DNA of 64,000 nucleotides, taken from the NCBI GenBank assembly GCA_028285525.1, contig JANQOZ010000026.1:62001-126000 (forward strand). Reading direction: 5' to 3'. The stretch comes from Lysobacterales bacterium. Lineage in GTDB: Bacteria > Pseudomonadota > Gammaproteobacteria > Xanthomonadales > SZUA-38. This document shows positions 43,496-53,103 of this stretch, one piece after another (position 1 is the stretch's first letter; each line of letters opens with the position of its first letter). Made by a program: the position numbers and the translations under genes. The notes below the pieces were generated by a model that saw only the letters and a program-made list of their open reading frames with translations, did not search any database and was not told where the DNA came from.

Positions 43496-45919
43496 TTATT
43501 GGCCAGCCGAACTTAAGGTAAGCACGCTAACAGCGTTTTGCTCGATCATGGCATCGGAGAACCACAAATACTCCGATTTGCCCTCGCGAAAAGCTTCAAT
43601 CTGGTTGTCGAGCAACGGGTGACGGGTGCGCCCCACCACCCCGCCAGGCAGGACGGCCAGCACCTTATCAGGATCAGCTAGGTCCGCCACCATGCGCAGG
43701 GAAACGGACCACTGTGGGTCAAAGCCCGCCTCGGAGAATTCAAACAGCGCGCGATTGAGCGTTTCACCGGATCCCGGTTGTGGATACGCCTGATTGCCCG
43801 TCAACCTGCCCAGCAGTCCGTCCAGCCGCAACGGACCCGTCCGGTGCATGGACCTTACGTCACCCCAACGCCAGTTTTCGGCGCCCGGGCCATAGGTCTC
43901 GGTCAGCTCGGCAAGCGCGTCTTGCCCTGCCAACCGGAAAAGGTCATCGCGGGTTTCGCGCCGCGGGGTGGTGACGTCGTCGAACCATGAGCCCCAGGCC
44001 TCATCTTCCAGCACCATGGCATGCAGGCGCTGCTGCCAGAGATACCAGTTGCTCAGAAAGCCATCGGTCGCATCACCCAGCTCGTCGCCAAATACTCTTC
44101 GCGCAAAGTGGCGGTATGTCGCCTGGAACACGGTCGGCGCTGCGCTGTCGAGCCCGTCACGGAAATCCCAATCACTCAGGATTGCGCCCAGCGACGCCGT
44201 CATGTCATCTTCGGCCAGCGCGGCCGCCATGATCGGCGCTACGCTTTGAGCAAAGACATTTTTGTTGTCGCGCTGCAGCTCGTAATGATCTTTGGCGCTG
44301 AGCACGCCGGTACCGCCTAACAACTCCTGCAGGCGTTCATAGCGCCAGCTTGGGGAGGCATAGGTAGTGAAGGGATAGGGATAACCGTTGGGCTGGACGT
44401 ATTGGTTGGCACTGCCGGCCCAGCCTTGGTCCGGATCCACATCGCGGGGCATCTCTGACGTTGGAATCAAGCCCGCCCACGTCTCCTGCCCGTCCGCCAG
44501 TAGAGGGACTGATCCGTCGCCGCGAAGGCGCATTGGAGCGGCACCGGTGGACACTCGCGCCGTGTGTCCATCCACATCACCCAGGACCATGCTGAAACCG
44601 AACATCCGATGCTGGCTCCATGAAGCAACGGCCTCGTCCACACTTTGGGCCTGTGATGCTGCCTTGAGGCCAAGATCAGCCTGCGGATACTCCGCGACTG
44701 CCCAGCGAACGCTGATCACCCTGTCGCTGAAGGGCGTCCAGTCATGGTCAGAAATCACGGGTCCACGCCTGGTTAACCGCACGGTTACCACCTGATCAAC
44801 ACCGCCTTTCACTTTGATCGTCTCCTCGATTTCGCGAAACGGCAGGGACCGGCCTCCTTCCAGGTACCGCGATGAATCGCTCGGGTCTAGCGTTTCCACA
44901 TACAGATCAGCCACGTCCGCATAGCCGTTGGTGACCCCCCAGGCCACGCGTTCGTTACGGCCCGCGCTGATGCCTGGGACACCGGCACTCACCCCTACCG
45001 CCCGCCAGTCTGGCGTGATCAACCCTACGGGATGCCAAAAACCCGGCAGGTTACGCACGTCCACATGAGGATCGTTAGCGACAACGGCGGCTCTGCCAGG
45101 CGAACGCGCACCACTCATAGCCCAGGCGTTGGAACCGCCGATACCGGCAAACCGTCGAAATGGCTTCGCCGTCTCCATAGGCGCGAACCGCAGGCCGAGC
45201 GCGTCATACCGCAATGAGGATGCGACCCTGGGCTGTGGCTCATCCGGGTTGATCATCAGCGGCGCAATCTCCGCAGCGCGATCCGGCCCCACGGTTTCTA
45301 CCAGGCTCTGGGTGGCGATCTCCGCGTAGAAATTCGCCCCGTTTTCCCAGGCAAAAAACAGCATCACCGTCAGAAGATCTATTTCGGACCACGGTTCAGC
45401 CGGCGCTCCGACTAGCCGCAGCTCCCAGGGGTGGTCCGCCGCGTGCAGGTTGATATAGGCGTTCAGCCCGGCCACAAAATCGGACAACGTTTGCTGATTT
45501 TCCTCGTTCAGGACGGGCCAATGATCCTGAGCGATCCGACGAAAGCCGAATAAGCGGCTGTCGGTGTCGGTGATCAAGGTAGCTTCGCCGAACAGCTCCG
45601 AGAGCCGCCCAAGGGCGGCGCGCCTGGCCATTTCCATCTGGAACAGGCGATCTTGGGCAACTACAAACCCCTGGGCACGGATCACGTCACGAAAGGAGTT
45701 GGCGCGGATGTAGGGGACGCCGTTGCCGTCTCGGACCACGGTGACCGGCGCGTCCAGCGCCGGCAGAGTCATCTCCCCAGAAGTCTGGTAACGGTTCGCA
45801 TAGCCTGCGTACCAATAGACACCCGCCGCAGCAAGCAGCACCAACACGATCAAACCGCCCACAATCCGACTCAGCCACCGGTACAAGTTCCTCACTCCCT
45901 CAAGGTTTTGGTTGATCAT
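43496..45919 (-). CDS. Penicillin acylase-family (Ntn) amidohydrolase
   Basis: About 807 residues. An N-terminal membrane or signal helix (IVGGLIVLVLLAAAGVYWYAG) precedes the alpha part, which begins DAPVTVVRDGNGVPYIRA. Autocatalytic cleavage is expected before Ser264 in GIGGSNAWAMSG; the new N-terminal Ser is the nucleophile. The beta chain shows SAGVPGISAGRNERVAWG and NYVQPNG-like motifs of the family. Members hydrolyse N-acyl amides such as acyl-homoserine lactones, penicillins or cephalosporins. Which of these applies here is not visible; quorum quenching is possible. ATG 45919 follows an in-frame GTG. Divergent from the DJ-1/PfpI gene. Confidence 0.88.
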   Translation of the reverse strand: MINQNLEGVRNLYRWLSRIVGGLIVLVLLAAAGVYWYAGYANRYQTSGEMTLPALDAPVTVVRDGNGVPYIRANSFRDVIRAQGFVVAQDRLFQMEMARRAALGRLSELFGEATLITDTDSRLFGFRRIAQDHWPVLNEENQQTLSDFVAGLNAYINLHAADHPWELRLVGAPAEPWSEIDLLTVMLFFAWENGANFYAEIATQSLVETVGPDRAAEIAPLMINPDEPQPRVASSLRYDALGLRFAPMETAKPFRRFAGIGGSNAWAMSGARSPGRAAVVANDPHVDVRNLPGFWHPVGLITPDWRAVGVSAGVPGISAGRNERVAWGVTNGYADVADLYVETLDPSDSSRYLEGGRSLPFREIEETIKVKGGVDQVVTVRLTRRGPVISDHDWTPFSDRVISVRWAVAEYPQADLGLKAASQAQSVDEAVASWSQHRMFGFSMVLGDVDGHTARVSTGAAPMRLRGDGSVPLLADGQETWAGLIPTSEMPRDVDPDQGWAGSANQYVQPNGYPYPFTTYASPSWRYERLQELLGGTGVLSAKDHYELQRDNKNVFAQSVAPIMAAALAEDDMTASLGAILSDWDFRDGLDSAAPTVFQATYRHFARRVFGDELGDATDGFLSNWYLWQQRLHAMVLEDEAWGSWFDDVTTPRRETRDDLFRLAGQDALAELTETYGPGAENWRWGDVRSMHRTGPLRLDGLLGRLTGNQAYPQPGSGETLNRALFEFSEAGFDPQWSVSLRMVADLADPDKVLAVLPGGVVGRTRHPLLDNQIEAFREGKSEYLWFSDAMIEQNAVSVLTLSSAGQ

Positions 45920-46009
45920 CACAATACATCATCAAAAATCACAATTTTCCAATGACGCCCGGTCTGGCTAAGTGGATGCTTTGCCGCAACGATCTGTCTG
46001 GAGCGGCAC

Positions 46010-46768
46010 ATGAACCTTCGTTCAGCAAGCAGCAACCTCTTTCTTAGCCTGGTCCTTATCGTTCTGGCATCTCCGGTACGCGCAGAGCCCACCAAGGCAC
46101 CCAGCGTTCTGTTTATCCTGTCTGCCCATTCGGAAGGCTACTGGCTGCCAGAGGTTGTCACACCCTATAAGATCCTGACCGACGCCGGCTTCTCGGTGGA
46201 TTTTGCAACGCCGGGAGGCAACCAGGGTATCGGGGCGGGCGGCGACATGATGTCCGAGGAAGAGCGACTTACTCTCGTCACCCTTTCCGACCTTCTGACC
46301 AAGCCACTGACGCTCGAGGACATCGAGCCGCAGGATTATCAGGCTCTCTACGTCCCCGGCGGTGCCGGACCGATGTTCGACCTGTATGACCATCCGGAAG
46401 TCAATCGCATCACGGCCGCGTTGTTTGAGGAAGGCAAGCCGGTCGCCGCTGACTGTCACGGCCCAGCCGCCTTTGCCGGCGTGCGCCTGAGCAGCGGCGC
46501 AATGATGGTGCGGGGGAAGAAGCTCACGGCTAAATCCAACGCAGAAGAGGGCGAATGGGCGCGCGAGAACTACCCTTTTCTGCTCGAAAACAAGTTTAAC
46601 CAGCTATCCGCGCAATTCAGCGCAGCCGAGCCGTACCAGCCCTGGGTGGTTCGGGACGGCAATCTACTGACGGGTCAGAATCCGGCATCCGCCGCTCCGC
46701 TGGCCCGGGTGCTGGTCGACATGCTGTGGACAACCAACCGGGCGTGGTCGCCCAAAACTCAACGTTAA
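46010..46768 (+). CDS. Secreted DJ-1/PfpI-superfamily protein (Hsp31-like)
   Basis: A 252-residue protein with signal peptide (LFLSLVLIVLASPVRAEP) and a class I glutamine-amidotransferase-like domain. It shows the family marks SVLFILSAHSEGYWLPE, VPGGAGPMFDLYDHP, and the nucleophile elbow Cys in VAADCHGPAA (about 153-162). Homologues act as glyoxalase III, chaperone or peptidase; export to the periplasm is less usual. It is followed 12 bp later by an exported NTF2-like protein, which is presumably cotranscribed. Confidence 0.82.
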   Translation: MNLRSASSNLFLSLVLIVLASPVRAEPTKAPSVLFILSAHSEGYWLPEVVTPYKILTDAGFSVDFATPGGNQGIGAGGDMMSEEERLTLVTLSDLLTKPLTLEDIEPQDYQALYVPGGAGPMFDLYDHPEVNRITAALFEEGKPVAADCHGPAAFAGVRLSSGAMMVRGKKLTAKSNAEEGEWARENYPFLLENKFNQLSAQFSAAEPYQPWVVRDGNLLTGQNPASAAPLARVLVDMLWTTNRAWSPKTQR

Positions 46769-46780
46769 CCGGGAGACACC

Positions 46781-47203
46781 ATGAAAACGATTGCTTGCTT
46801 TACCCTTGGCCTCTACCTCATTGCACCTGCCTATGCCGATACCGATCGTGAACAGATCAAAGCCGCCATGGAGTGTTTCTATCAATGGGATTTGCACGGC
46901 GGCAAAGAACACTCATCGCAATGTATCTCCAATACCGTGCTGTATCACCGAATCGACCAGGACGGCCGGCACTCTTACGGCACACCGCCGCTCGACAACG
47001 ACACCGGCAAAGGCGCTGACGCCGTGATTCATAATCTGCTGGACATCGATATCTACAACGATATGGCTGTGGTGACCTCGCTGCACCGATACCAGCCGGA
47101 GGCGCCGGAAAACACCTACGTGAAGAACATTGTGCTTTACCGGCTGGCTGACGGCTGGCGGATTACCAACGTCGCCTGGGGTCGGGTGACCAACCGGCAG
47201 TAG
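46781..47203 (+). CDS. Exported NTF2-like protein
   Basis: A 140-residue protein with a signal peptide (MKTIACFTLGLYLIAPAYAD) and an NTF2-like fold: AMECFYQWDLHG, LYHRIDQDG and the final strand GWRITNVAWGRV. Ribosome binding site GGGAG lies 7 bases before the ATG. It follows the DJ-1/PfpI gene by 12 bp, so a shared transcript is likely. The cytoplasmic NTF2-like protein at 41.4-41.8 kb shares the fold and the GWRI motif but otherwise differs. Function unknown; homologues bind or convert small ligands. Confidence 0.68.
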   Translation: MKTIACFTLGLYLIAPAYADTDREQIKAAMECFYQWDLHGGKEHSSQCISNTVLYHRIDQDGRHSYGTPPLDNDTGKGADAVIHNLLDIDIYNDMAVVTSLHRYQPEAPENTYVKNIVLYRLADGWRITNVAWGRVTNRQ

Positions 47204-47218
47204 CTGCCCTGCCCAGCT

Positions 47219-47242
47219 TCGAGCCTGGACCGCCAGGCTCGA
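47219..47242. terminator. Stem-loop between converging NTF2-like and regulator genes
   Basis: Perfect 10-bp arms TCGAGCCTGG and CCAGGCTCGA enclose ACCG. On the + strand it is followed by GCCTTCCTC; there is no real T tract. It lies 16 bases after the NTF2-like stop and 14 bases from the regulator stop. Confidence 0.5.
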
Positions 47243-47255
47243 GCCTTCCTCGCCA

Positions 47256-49295
47256 CTACCTCGTGCGGCGCGTTCGCATGATGTCGCTATGAGAGCTGGC
47301 GACGTATGTGCTGGCCAGCAACCCATCGCGTGCGCTGAAAAACTCAAAACGATGGACAGCCGCGGGAAACCGCTCAACATTCATGGCTGCGTCGAACCGC
47401 AGCAGATCACCTGCGGCGTCCGCCGCGTGGCAATAGAGGCTCTCGCCGTCGAGTCGAAAACGCAGCTGATAGCGCCAGAGCGGACTGGCGCATTGATTCA
47501 GCGCCGGCAATTCCTGGCCTGACCGAAACACCCTCAAGGACTGATCGAGCCACAGCTGCTGGTACCCGTTGCCGAGCGTGAAAGCCCAGCGGGAATCCAG
47601 AGGTGATGGCTCGCCGCCGCCGTCAAGCGCCACTCGATAAGCGCGCCACTGGCCGTCTTCGAAATGGCTCAGCGAAAGCGTCTCTTCATCGTGCCAGCCT
47701 ACCGCGTAAGCCGGCAGCGGCAGGCTGATGTCGTGTGTATACGTCTCTTCGTCCAGCGAGAAAACCAGCACGCCAGTGCTGGTATTAGCCAGCAGCCGGG
47801 TGTCATCAAACGACCAGGCCAGGTCGTAGAAACGCCTGCCCGCGTCCGGCATCTCGATCGCCGTCAGACTGCTGTTGTCGAAACGCTGGATCCAAATCTG
47901 GCTCTCCCCAGACCGCTTGGAGATGAAAGCCAGCCGATCGCCGCTGTGCGAAAGCGCCGGCAGGTAATCCATGACCGCGGAGCTCACCTTCGTGTCGGCG
48001 ATGCCCACCAGCCGGATATCGCGGTTGTACAGATACGAGGTAAAAAGATACTCACCGTTGTCCTCGCCGGGAATGGAGATTCGCCTTGGACTCCGGATAC
48101 GCCGACTGTCGGACACCAGCACCTGCTCTAACCCACCGTCCAGCGACGATTCCAGCAGCTGATAAGAAGGGTGTCGGGAAGGATGAACTATAAATCCTTC
48201 GCGATGGCTCCAGATGGCGCTGTCCAAACCGTACGAAAAGCGTCGGCGCAGGGCAAAGCTGTCGCTGGAGGGGTCCAGGACAAAAACCGAGGTCTTGCCA
48301 GGCGCATGATCACTGAGGAGCAGAAGAGCACCACTTTTCGGGTGAACGTCAACAAAGTGGTTGCCGTAACCGGAAACCATGGGCTGAGAGAGACGCTTTT
48401 TGCTTTGCTGGTCGATAGCAAAGCTGTAGACAGCGTAAGGAGCATCCGGCGTCGGACGTTCAAGAAAGTACAGCGTGGAGTCGTCCGGCGAGAGCGACAG
48501 CTCCGAATAGCTACCGGGCATACACTGATAAAGCACCTCTGCATTGCGCGTGGCAAACTGATCACGTGCTATCCGGTGAATCTCGCACCGGTCGCCAGAC
48601 ATAAACTGATACACGAGAAAGTCGCCGCTGTGCGCCCAGGTCGCAAAATTGGCGTGGCCTGCCGGCGCGCTGATCGGTTGCGGCGTCGCGTTATCCCCGG
48701 AGAGAAGGAAGATCACGTCCCACGTCCCGTCACTCGCGGTGTAGGCCAGGCTCTCGCCGTCGCTGGCGAGATGGGCGTTGAACTGGTTATCGGTAAGCCG
48801 GGAAAGGGGCGCCATCTCGCGCATCGCAGGCGCCGTTGGCACTGACTCGGTCCAGGATAAGACCACCAACAGCGTCAAACAAAGCCCGCTAGCGCCGAGG
48901 GACAGCTGTCGCCAGCCAGCCATAGGTCCGCTGGGAGTGGCGGTCGCCGCGGACTGCTCAACGCCTACAACCTCGGCAATCAGGCGATAGCCGAGCTTGG
49001 GAATGGTCGCGATATACCTTCGCGCTTTAGTGTCGTCCCTTAAGGCCTTACGAAGCAGCACGATAGCCCGGTTAATCGAGTTATCTGACACAATCTGTCC
49101 ATGCCAAACGGCACTAAGCAGCTCGTCCCGCCCGATGCTCCGGCCAGGGTTTTCACAAAGATAAGCCAGCAAGGCGGCCGGCTTTGGCTCAAGCAGCACC
49201 TCACGCCCTGCGCCAAAGAGCCGATTGCTATTCGCGTCAAAGTGAAAATCGCCGACTTTCCAGCGGGTAAATTGTGGGGGCTCAGACTCGGGCAT
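47256..49295 (-). CDS. ToxR/CadC-type membrane regulator with periplasmic beta-propeller
   Basis: A 679-residue one-component regulator. Residues about 8-108 form an OmpR-type winged helix (VLLEPKPAALLAYLCENPG ... SIGRDELLSAVW ... KLGYRLIAEV). A single membrane helix follows (LSLGASGLCLTLLVVLSW, about 130-147). The rest is a TolB/PD40-like propeller with repeats such as SPDDSTLYFLE and HSGDRLAFISKRSGESQIW. Such proteins sense outside conditions with the propeller and bind DNA inside. Divergent from the FAD oxidoreductase operon with a 306-bp gap, so that operon is a candidate target. The natural signal is unknown. Confidence 0.85.
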   Translation of the reverse strand: MPESEPPQFTRWKVGDFHFDANSNRLFGAGREVLLEPKPAALLAYLCENPGRSIGRDELLSAVWHGQIVSDNSINRAIVLLRKALRDDTKARRYIATIPKLGYRLIAEVVGVEQSAATATPSGPMAGWRQLSLGASGLCLTLLVVLSWTESVPTAPAMREMAPLSRLTDNQFNAHLASDGESLAYTASDGTWDVIFLLSGDNATPQPISAPAGHANFATWAHSGDFLVYQFMSGDRCEIHRIARDQFATRNAEVLYQCMPGSYSELSLSPDDSTLYFLERPTPDAPYAVYSFAIDQQSKKRLSQPMVSGYGNHFVDVHPKSGALLLLSDHAPGKTSVFVLDPSSDSFALRRRFSYGLDSAIWSHREGFIVHPSRHPSYQLLESSLDGGLEQVLVSDSRRIRSPRRISIPGEDNGEYLFTSYLYNRDIRLVGIADTKVSSAVMDYLPALSHSGDRLAFISKRSGESQIWIQRFDNSSLTAIEMPDAGRRFYDLAWSFDDTRLLANTSTGVLVFSLDEETYTHDISLPLPAYAVGWHDEETLSLSHFEDGQWRAYRVALDGGGEPSPLDSRWAFTLGNGYQQLWLDQSLRVFRSGQELPALNQCASPLWRYQLRFRLDGESLYCHAADAAGDLLRFDAAMNVERFPAAVHRFEFFSARDGLLASTYVASSHSDIMRTRRTR

Positions 49296-49601
49296 TGAGG
49301 GGGGCGGAGACGAGTTTATCTAGATATCCAAAAAGCATAGCAAACCCCGTTGAGCGGACCGACCATGGGGAAGCCCCATCGCGGCGATTGCAATCACACC
49401 AAAATGATATAACGTAACGCCCCCGATACAGCACCCGAGCCTCACCACAGGAGCGGCTCAGCTGCTGGTCTTGAGAGCGGAAAGCAGCGTGTGCATTGAT
49501 AGTTACAGTCATCCTCCGGAGAGGGTTCATCCGTACCAACCTACCCGCACAAGGTTGGGTCGGAGCGTGCAAGAGTTCGTTTGGTGTGCCTCACGGCGAT
49601 C
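49296..49601. other. Divergent intergenic region upstream of FAD oxidoreductase, 306 bp
   Basis: Holds a perfect dyad ATGGGG-AAG-CCCCAT (49365-49379) that might be a regulator site. No ORF of gene character is seen. The rest has no feature I recognise. Confidence 0.4.
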
Positions 49602-51164
49602 ATGGACAGCGAGCCAATGAGTGCTTCGAACATGGTCAGCCCTGCCGTCGCCAAAGGAGCAGCTGGCCGCAACACGCCGCGTGTCATCGAACCCGCACCC
49701 GACATACACGGCGAGGCAGCACACGCTGTTGAAGCTTTAATCTCGGAAGCAGGTTGGCTAGACGGGCCGTCAAGAGTGCCTCTTACGCGCCGTGTCCAGG
49801 ATTATGTTCATGAGCGCCATAATCGAAGCCGGTACGTTTCAGCCGCGACAGATTACCTGCGGGGAAAACAGCCCGGCGCTGACTCAGATTACGACGTCAT
49901 TCTCATCGGTGCAGGCCTCCATGCCGCGATGTTTCTCTACACCGCGAAACAACAAAACCCTGCTATTAAAGCGCTAATTGTCGAAAAAAGCCCAGATGTC
50001 TGTTCGACGTTTGCCCGCCTCGGCGACTCGCTGGTGCTCAACTCCCCAACTTTCACCAAGGTCGGACTCAACGCGAACCTCGCGCAAGGCCACTTCATTC
50101 AGGTGAGCGATTTCGATGAGCTTGCCGAGCGACAGTACCCAACCGCCAAGCACCTCCACGAGCTTGCGACGATGATTCTGTTCCACGCGGATGCCGATAT
50201 TGTCTTCAACTTTAGCGTGGACGGTGTTCAAAGAGCAGGTTACGGCTACGCGGTCTCATCGAAAGGCCGAACCCTAACCGCTCAAGCGGTAGTCCTCACC
50301 AACGGCATGGGAGAGCAACGAGACAACGCTTTCCGGGTCGATCAGCGGTCGAACCAGATTATCGACGGCGACGAATTCATTGCCGCCTGCTATGGCGAAA
50401 GCGAATTCCGCGACCTTATTCGAGGCAAGCGTATCGCGGTGATTGGAGCGGGCGATACGGCCAACTGCGTCATGGAGCATCTTCTGCCGCTGACCTATCC
50501 CAATCATCGATATCCCTCATTTCAGAAGGGCCCCTTTTTGCCGTCACGCGTTTACTGGATTGGCCAGGGCGCGGAAAACATCCAGGACTTCTACTTCGCC
50601 AACAAGCAGCGTTATGGCCACTCTGGCGGCATCATCGAATTTTTTTGGGACGGGGAAGCGCCGTTTGACCTACCGGCCGATGACTGGGAACAAGCGCGAG
50701 CGCTGATAGAGCGAATTCCGGCACGGCTGGACTCGGTGACTCATGGCACAATGTCGCTCGAACTGGTGGCCGACGGCGAGCGTTTCGAGGCCGACCTGGT
50801 GGTCAACTGCACTGGACGCAGCAACGATTTGAGCGCCAAACTGCGTGCCGAAGAGTATGAGTTCGTTTTGGGCGACATCGTGTTCCAAGGCGGAAAGTGG
50901 GACGACTGGGAGGATCGCTTTGTCCTCTCGCCTAGACCTGTGGAGCGTCAGCGTATCGCCTGCAAACTAGTCAACGAAAGAATCTTTCTCCTCGGCTGCG
51001 CCTGCCCGCTGGACGAGTTGATCGACAATAACGAAGCGCTGGACGGATCGCTCAGGTATCAGGAAGAAAAGACGAGCCTGACAAACGCCAAGTACTCGCT
51101 GGAGCACACCCTGCCGCGAACTGTCGCCTTTGCGGAGCAATTCATCAACAACATCGGGCAGTAG
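49602..51164 (+). CDS. FAD/NAD(P)-dependent oxidoreductase (flavin monooxygenase-like)
   Basis: About 520 residues with two dinucleotide-binding motifs: FAD-type DVILIGAGLHAA (about 100-111) and NAD(P)-type IAVIGAGDTANC (about 284-295). NCTGRSND marks the later FAD loop. The arrangement resembles flavin monooxygenases or lysine/ornithine N-hydroxylase relatives; the substrate is not evident. The first 95 or so residues are an unfamiliar leader. Start ATG 49602 is uncertain: ATG 49617 in frame is an alternative. It heads a three-gene run with a MogA-type enzyme (41 bp gap) and a C45 acyltransferase (8 bp gap). Confidence 0.75.
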   Translation: MDSEPMSASNMVSPAVAKGAAGRNTPRVIEPAPDIHGEAAHAVEALISEAGWLDGPSRVPLTRRVQDYVHERHNRSRYVSAATDYLRGKQPGADSDYDVILIGAGLHAAMFLYTAKQQNPAIKALIVEKSPDVCSTFARLGDSLVLNSPTFTKVGLNANLAQGHFIQVSDFDELAERQYPTAKHLHELATMILFHADADIVFNFSVDGVQRAGYGYAVSSKGRTLTAQAVVLTNGMGEQRDNAFRVDQRSNQIIDGDEFIAACYGESEFRDLIRGKRIAVIGAGDTANCVMEHLLPLTYPNHRYPSFQKGPFLPSRVYWIGQGAENIQDFYFANKQRYGHSGGIIEFFWDGEAPFDLPADDWEQARALIERIPARLDSVTHGTMSLELVADGERFEADLVVNCTGRSNDLSAKLRAEEYEFVLGDIVFQGGKWDDWEDRFVLSPRPVERQRIACKLVNERIFLLGCACPLDELIDNNEALDGSLRYQEEKTSLTNAKYSLEHTLPRTVAFAEQFINNIGQ

Positions 51165-51205
51165 TCGGACCTTTGCTTACCAATCAAATCTGAGGAATCA
51201 ACAAA

Positions 51206-51736
51206 ATGAGCACGATTCGCATCGGTGTCATCAGCGCGTCTGATCGGGCGACGGCGGGTGTCTACGATGACATCTCCGGCAAGGCTATTGAAGAGACCTT
51301 GCGCGAATACCTGACGACCGATTTTCAGGCGGTGTATCGCGTGATAGCCGACGAGCAGCCGCTGATCGAAGCAACCATGATTGAGATGTCGGATGAGCTG
51401 GGATGCTGCCTGGTCGTCACAACCGGCGGCACCGGCCCCGCGCCGCGTGACGTCACGCCCGAAGCTACCGAGGCGGTGTGCGACAAGATGCTGCCCGGCT
51501 TTGGCGAGCTCATGCGCTCGACGTCTTTGCAGTATGTCCCGACGGCGATACTCTCACGCCAGACAGCAGGCACTCGCGGAAGCACTTTGGTGATCAATCT
51601 GCCGGGTCGCCCCAAAGCTATTCGCGAGTGTCTGGACGCGGTCTTTCCTGCGGTACCCTACTGCATCGATCTGATTGGTGGACCACGCCTGGAAACGGAC
51701 GAGGCCGTCATCAAGGCCTTTCGCCCCCGGTCCTAA
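51206..51736 (+). CDS. mogA: MogA-type molybdopterin adenylyltransferase
   Basis: A 176-residue protein of the MoaB/MogA fold: IRIGVISASDRATAGVY, the MPT-binding loop LVVTTGGTGPAPRDVTPEAT (about 69-88) and YVPTAILSRQTAGTRGSTLV, then NLPGRPKAIRECL. It should transfer AMP from ATP to molybdopterin before metal insertion. The wording follows E. coli MogA closely, though an inserted segment near residue 150 of that protein is absent. TGAGGA precedes the ATG. It is unusual that it sits alone between a flavin enzyme and a C45 acyltransferase rather than with other cofactor genes; whether it works in that pathway or generally is open. Confidence 0.88.
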   Translation: MSTIRIGVISASDRATAGVYDDISGKAIEETLREYLTTDFQAVYRVIADEQPLIEATMIEMSDELGCCLVVTTGGTGPAPRDVTPEATEAVCDKMLPGFGELMRSTSLQYVPTAILSRQTAGTRGSTLVINLPGRPKAIRECLDAVFPAVPYCIDLIGGPRLETDEAVIKAFRPRS

Positions 51737-51744
51737 GGAACGCA

Positions 51745-52869
51745 ATGACTGTTGAGACTGAAACCCATGCAAAGGACGACGGAGTGGCCAAGACGTGGGA
51801 CTTGGAACAGCTCACGGTTAAGGGACACCCTCAGGCCATGGGTGAGCAGCAGGGCGAGCACTTCCGAGGGCGGATCCAGCAGTTTATTGCCGTACGATTC
51901 GACGCCGTAGCGCAGTACGCCGCCGACCTCGGTCGGGACGACGTTGCGCCGCTGCGTGAAATAGGGCGAGCATCACAGGAAATCTTCTCGCAGTGGGACG
52001 CGGAGGCTTCCGCTGAGCACGACGGCATTGCGCGGGCAGCAAACGTCGATTCCCTCGACCTGTTTATCGCGACCAACATGACGGACATGCGAGACGTCCT
52101 GCTGCTGCCGCGCGGCGAGAGCGGCCCACCCGAGCTGGAGGGATGCACAGCCGTGCTGGTCCCGGGGCGTTTGACCAAGTCTGGTCATGGCCTCGTGGGT
52201 CAAACCTGGGACCTCAATCCTACTGACGTTGAGTATGTTGTCGGCGTGCACCGCCAGCCGATAAGCGGACCTGAAACCTGGAGTCTGACCTGCACGGGAT
52301 GTCTCACGCTGATCGGCATGAACAGCGAGGGTCTCGCCGTTGGAACCACAAACATCAAGATGCATGGCTCCAAGCCGGGCATCGGTTACCTGAACCTATT
52401 GCACCGCGCGATCCGCAGCCGCAGCGTGGAAGAAGCTTCCCGACATATCCTGGAGGCGCCGCGTTCGGGCGCGCACACCTACTGGCTGGCGGATCCAAGC
52501 CAGCAAATAGAATGGGAGGCGGCCCCGGACGCTGCAGTATCCCGAGCGGCCAATGAGCACGCGGTGGCGCGAACCAACCACTGCCTTGTTCCGGAGTTCA
52601 CCGAGCGGCAGGGTGAGCCTACGACCGAAACCAGCGCCACCCGGCTCAACCGGGCGAGCACCGTCCTTGAGGACGGCGAAGTTGACCCCGATTCGCTGCG
52701 AGCGCTGTTCTCAGATCGCAGCGACGGCATCAACAGCATCAACCGCTACCACGAAGACGGCACGGACACCGCCACCAACGGCGTATTCATTGCCAGCCCG
52801 TCGGAGCTTCGCCTTTGGGCCTGCCGAGGCCCCGCTGATCGAGGCGAGTGGATCGAACGAGGCTGGTAG
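51745..52869 (+). CDS. C45-family autoproteolytic acyltransferase/hydrolase
   Basis: A 374-residue Ntn-fold enzyme of the isopenicillin N acyltransferase-like family. The expected self-processing site and nucleophile is Cys134 in LEGCTAVLVP; the neighbouring wording GQTWDLNP, GMNSEGLAVGTTNIK and NSINRYHE is typical. These enzymes exchange or hydrolyse acyl groups on amide substrates. AAGGAA lies 5 bases before the ATG and only 8 bp follow the mogA stop, so it shares that transcript. There is no signal peptide, so action is in the cytoplasm. Substrate not known; context with an oxidoreductase might mean a small biosynthetic or degradative path. Confidence 0.82.
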   Translation: MTVETETHAKDDGVAKTWDLEQLTVKGHPQAMGEQQGEHFRGRIQQFIAVRFDAVAQYAADLGRDDVAPLREIGRASQEIFSQWDAEASAEHDGIARAANVDSLDLFIATNMTDMRDVLLLPRGESGPPELEGCTAVLVPGRLTKSGHGLVGQTWDLNPTDVEYVVGVHRQPISGPETWSLTCTGCLTLIGMNSEGLAVGTTNIKMHGSKPGIGYLNLLHRAIRSRSVEEASRHILEAPRSGAHTYWLADPSQQIEWEAAPDAAVSRAANEHAVARTNHCLVPEFTERQGEPTTETSATRLNRASTVLEDGEVDPDSLRALFSDRSDGINSINRYHEDGTDTATNGVFIASPSELRLWACRGPADRGEWIERGW

Positions 52870-53103
52870 GCCCCGAGTCAGAGTCCTCCCGTCAGCTCGA
52901 GTCACTGCTGTTCGGGAGTGTGGTTTCGCTCTACAGCAGCGCGCGCCGGGCCCAAACCCAGAGTCTAATTTACTTCACGTCAACCAATCGCTTCCCCCTG
53001 CGTTGTAAGTCATCGGAAAGGTCTTCGATCCGGGTAATTCCAGGTCATACCTTACCGTTTGTTGTCGTTTGGACGTTGCACAGGAACGAGGGACCGATCC
53101 TCC

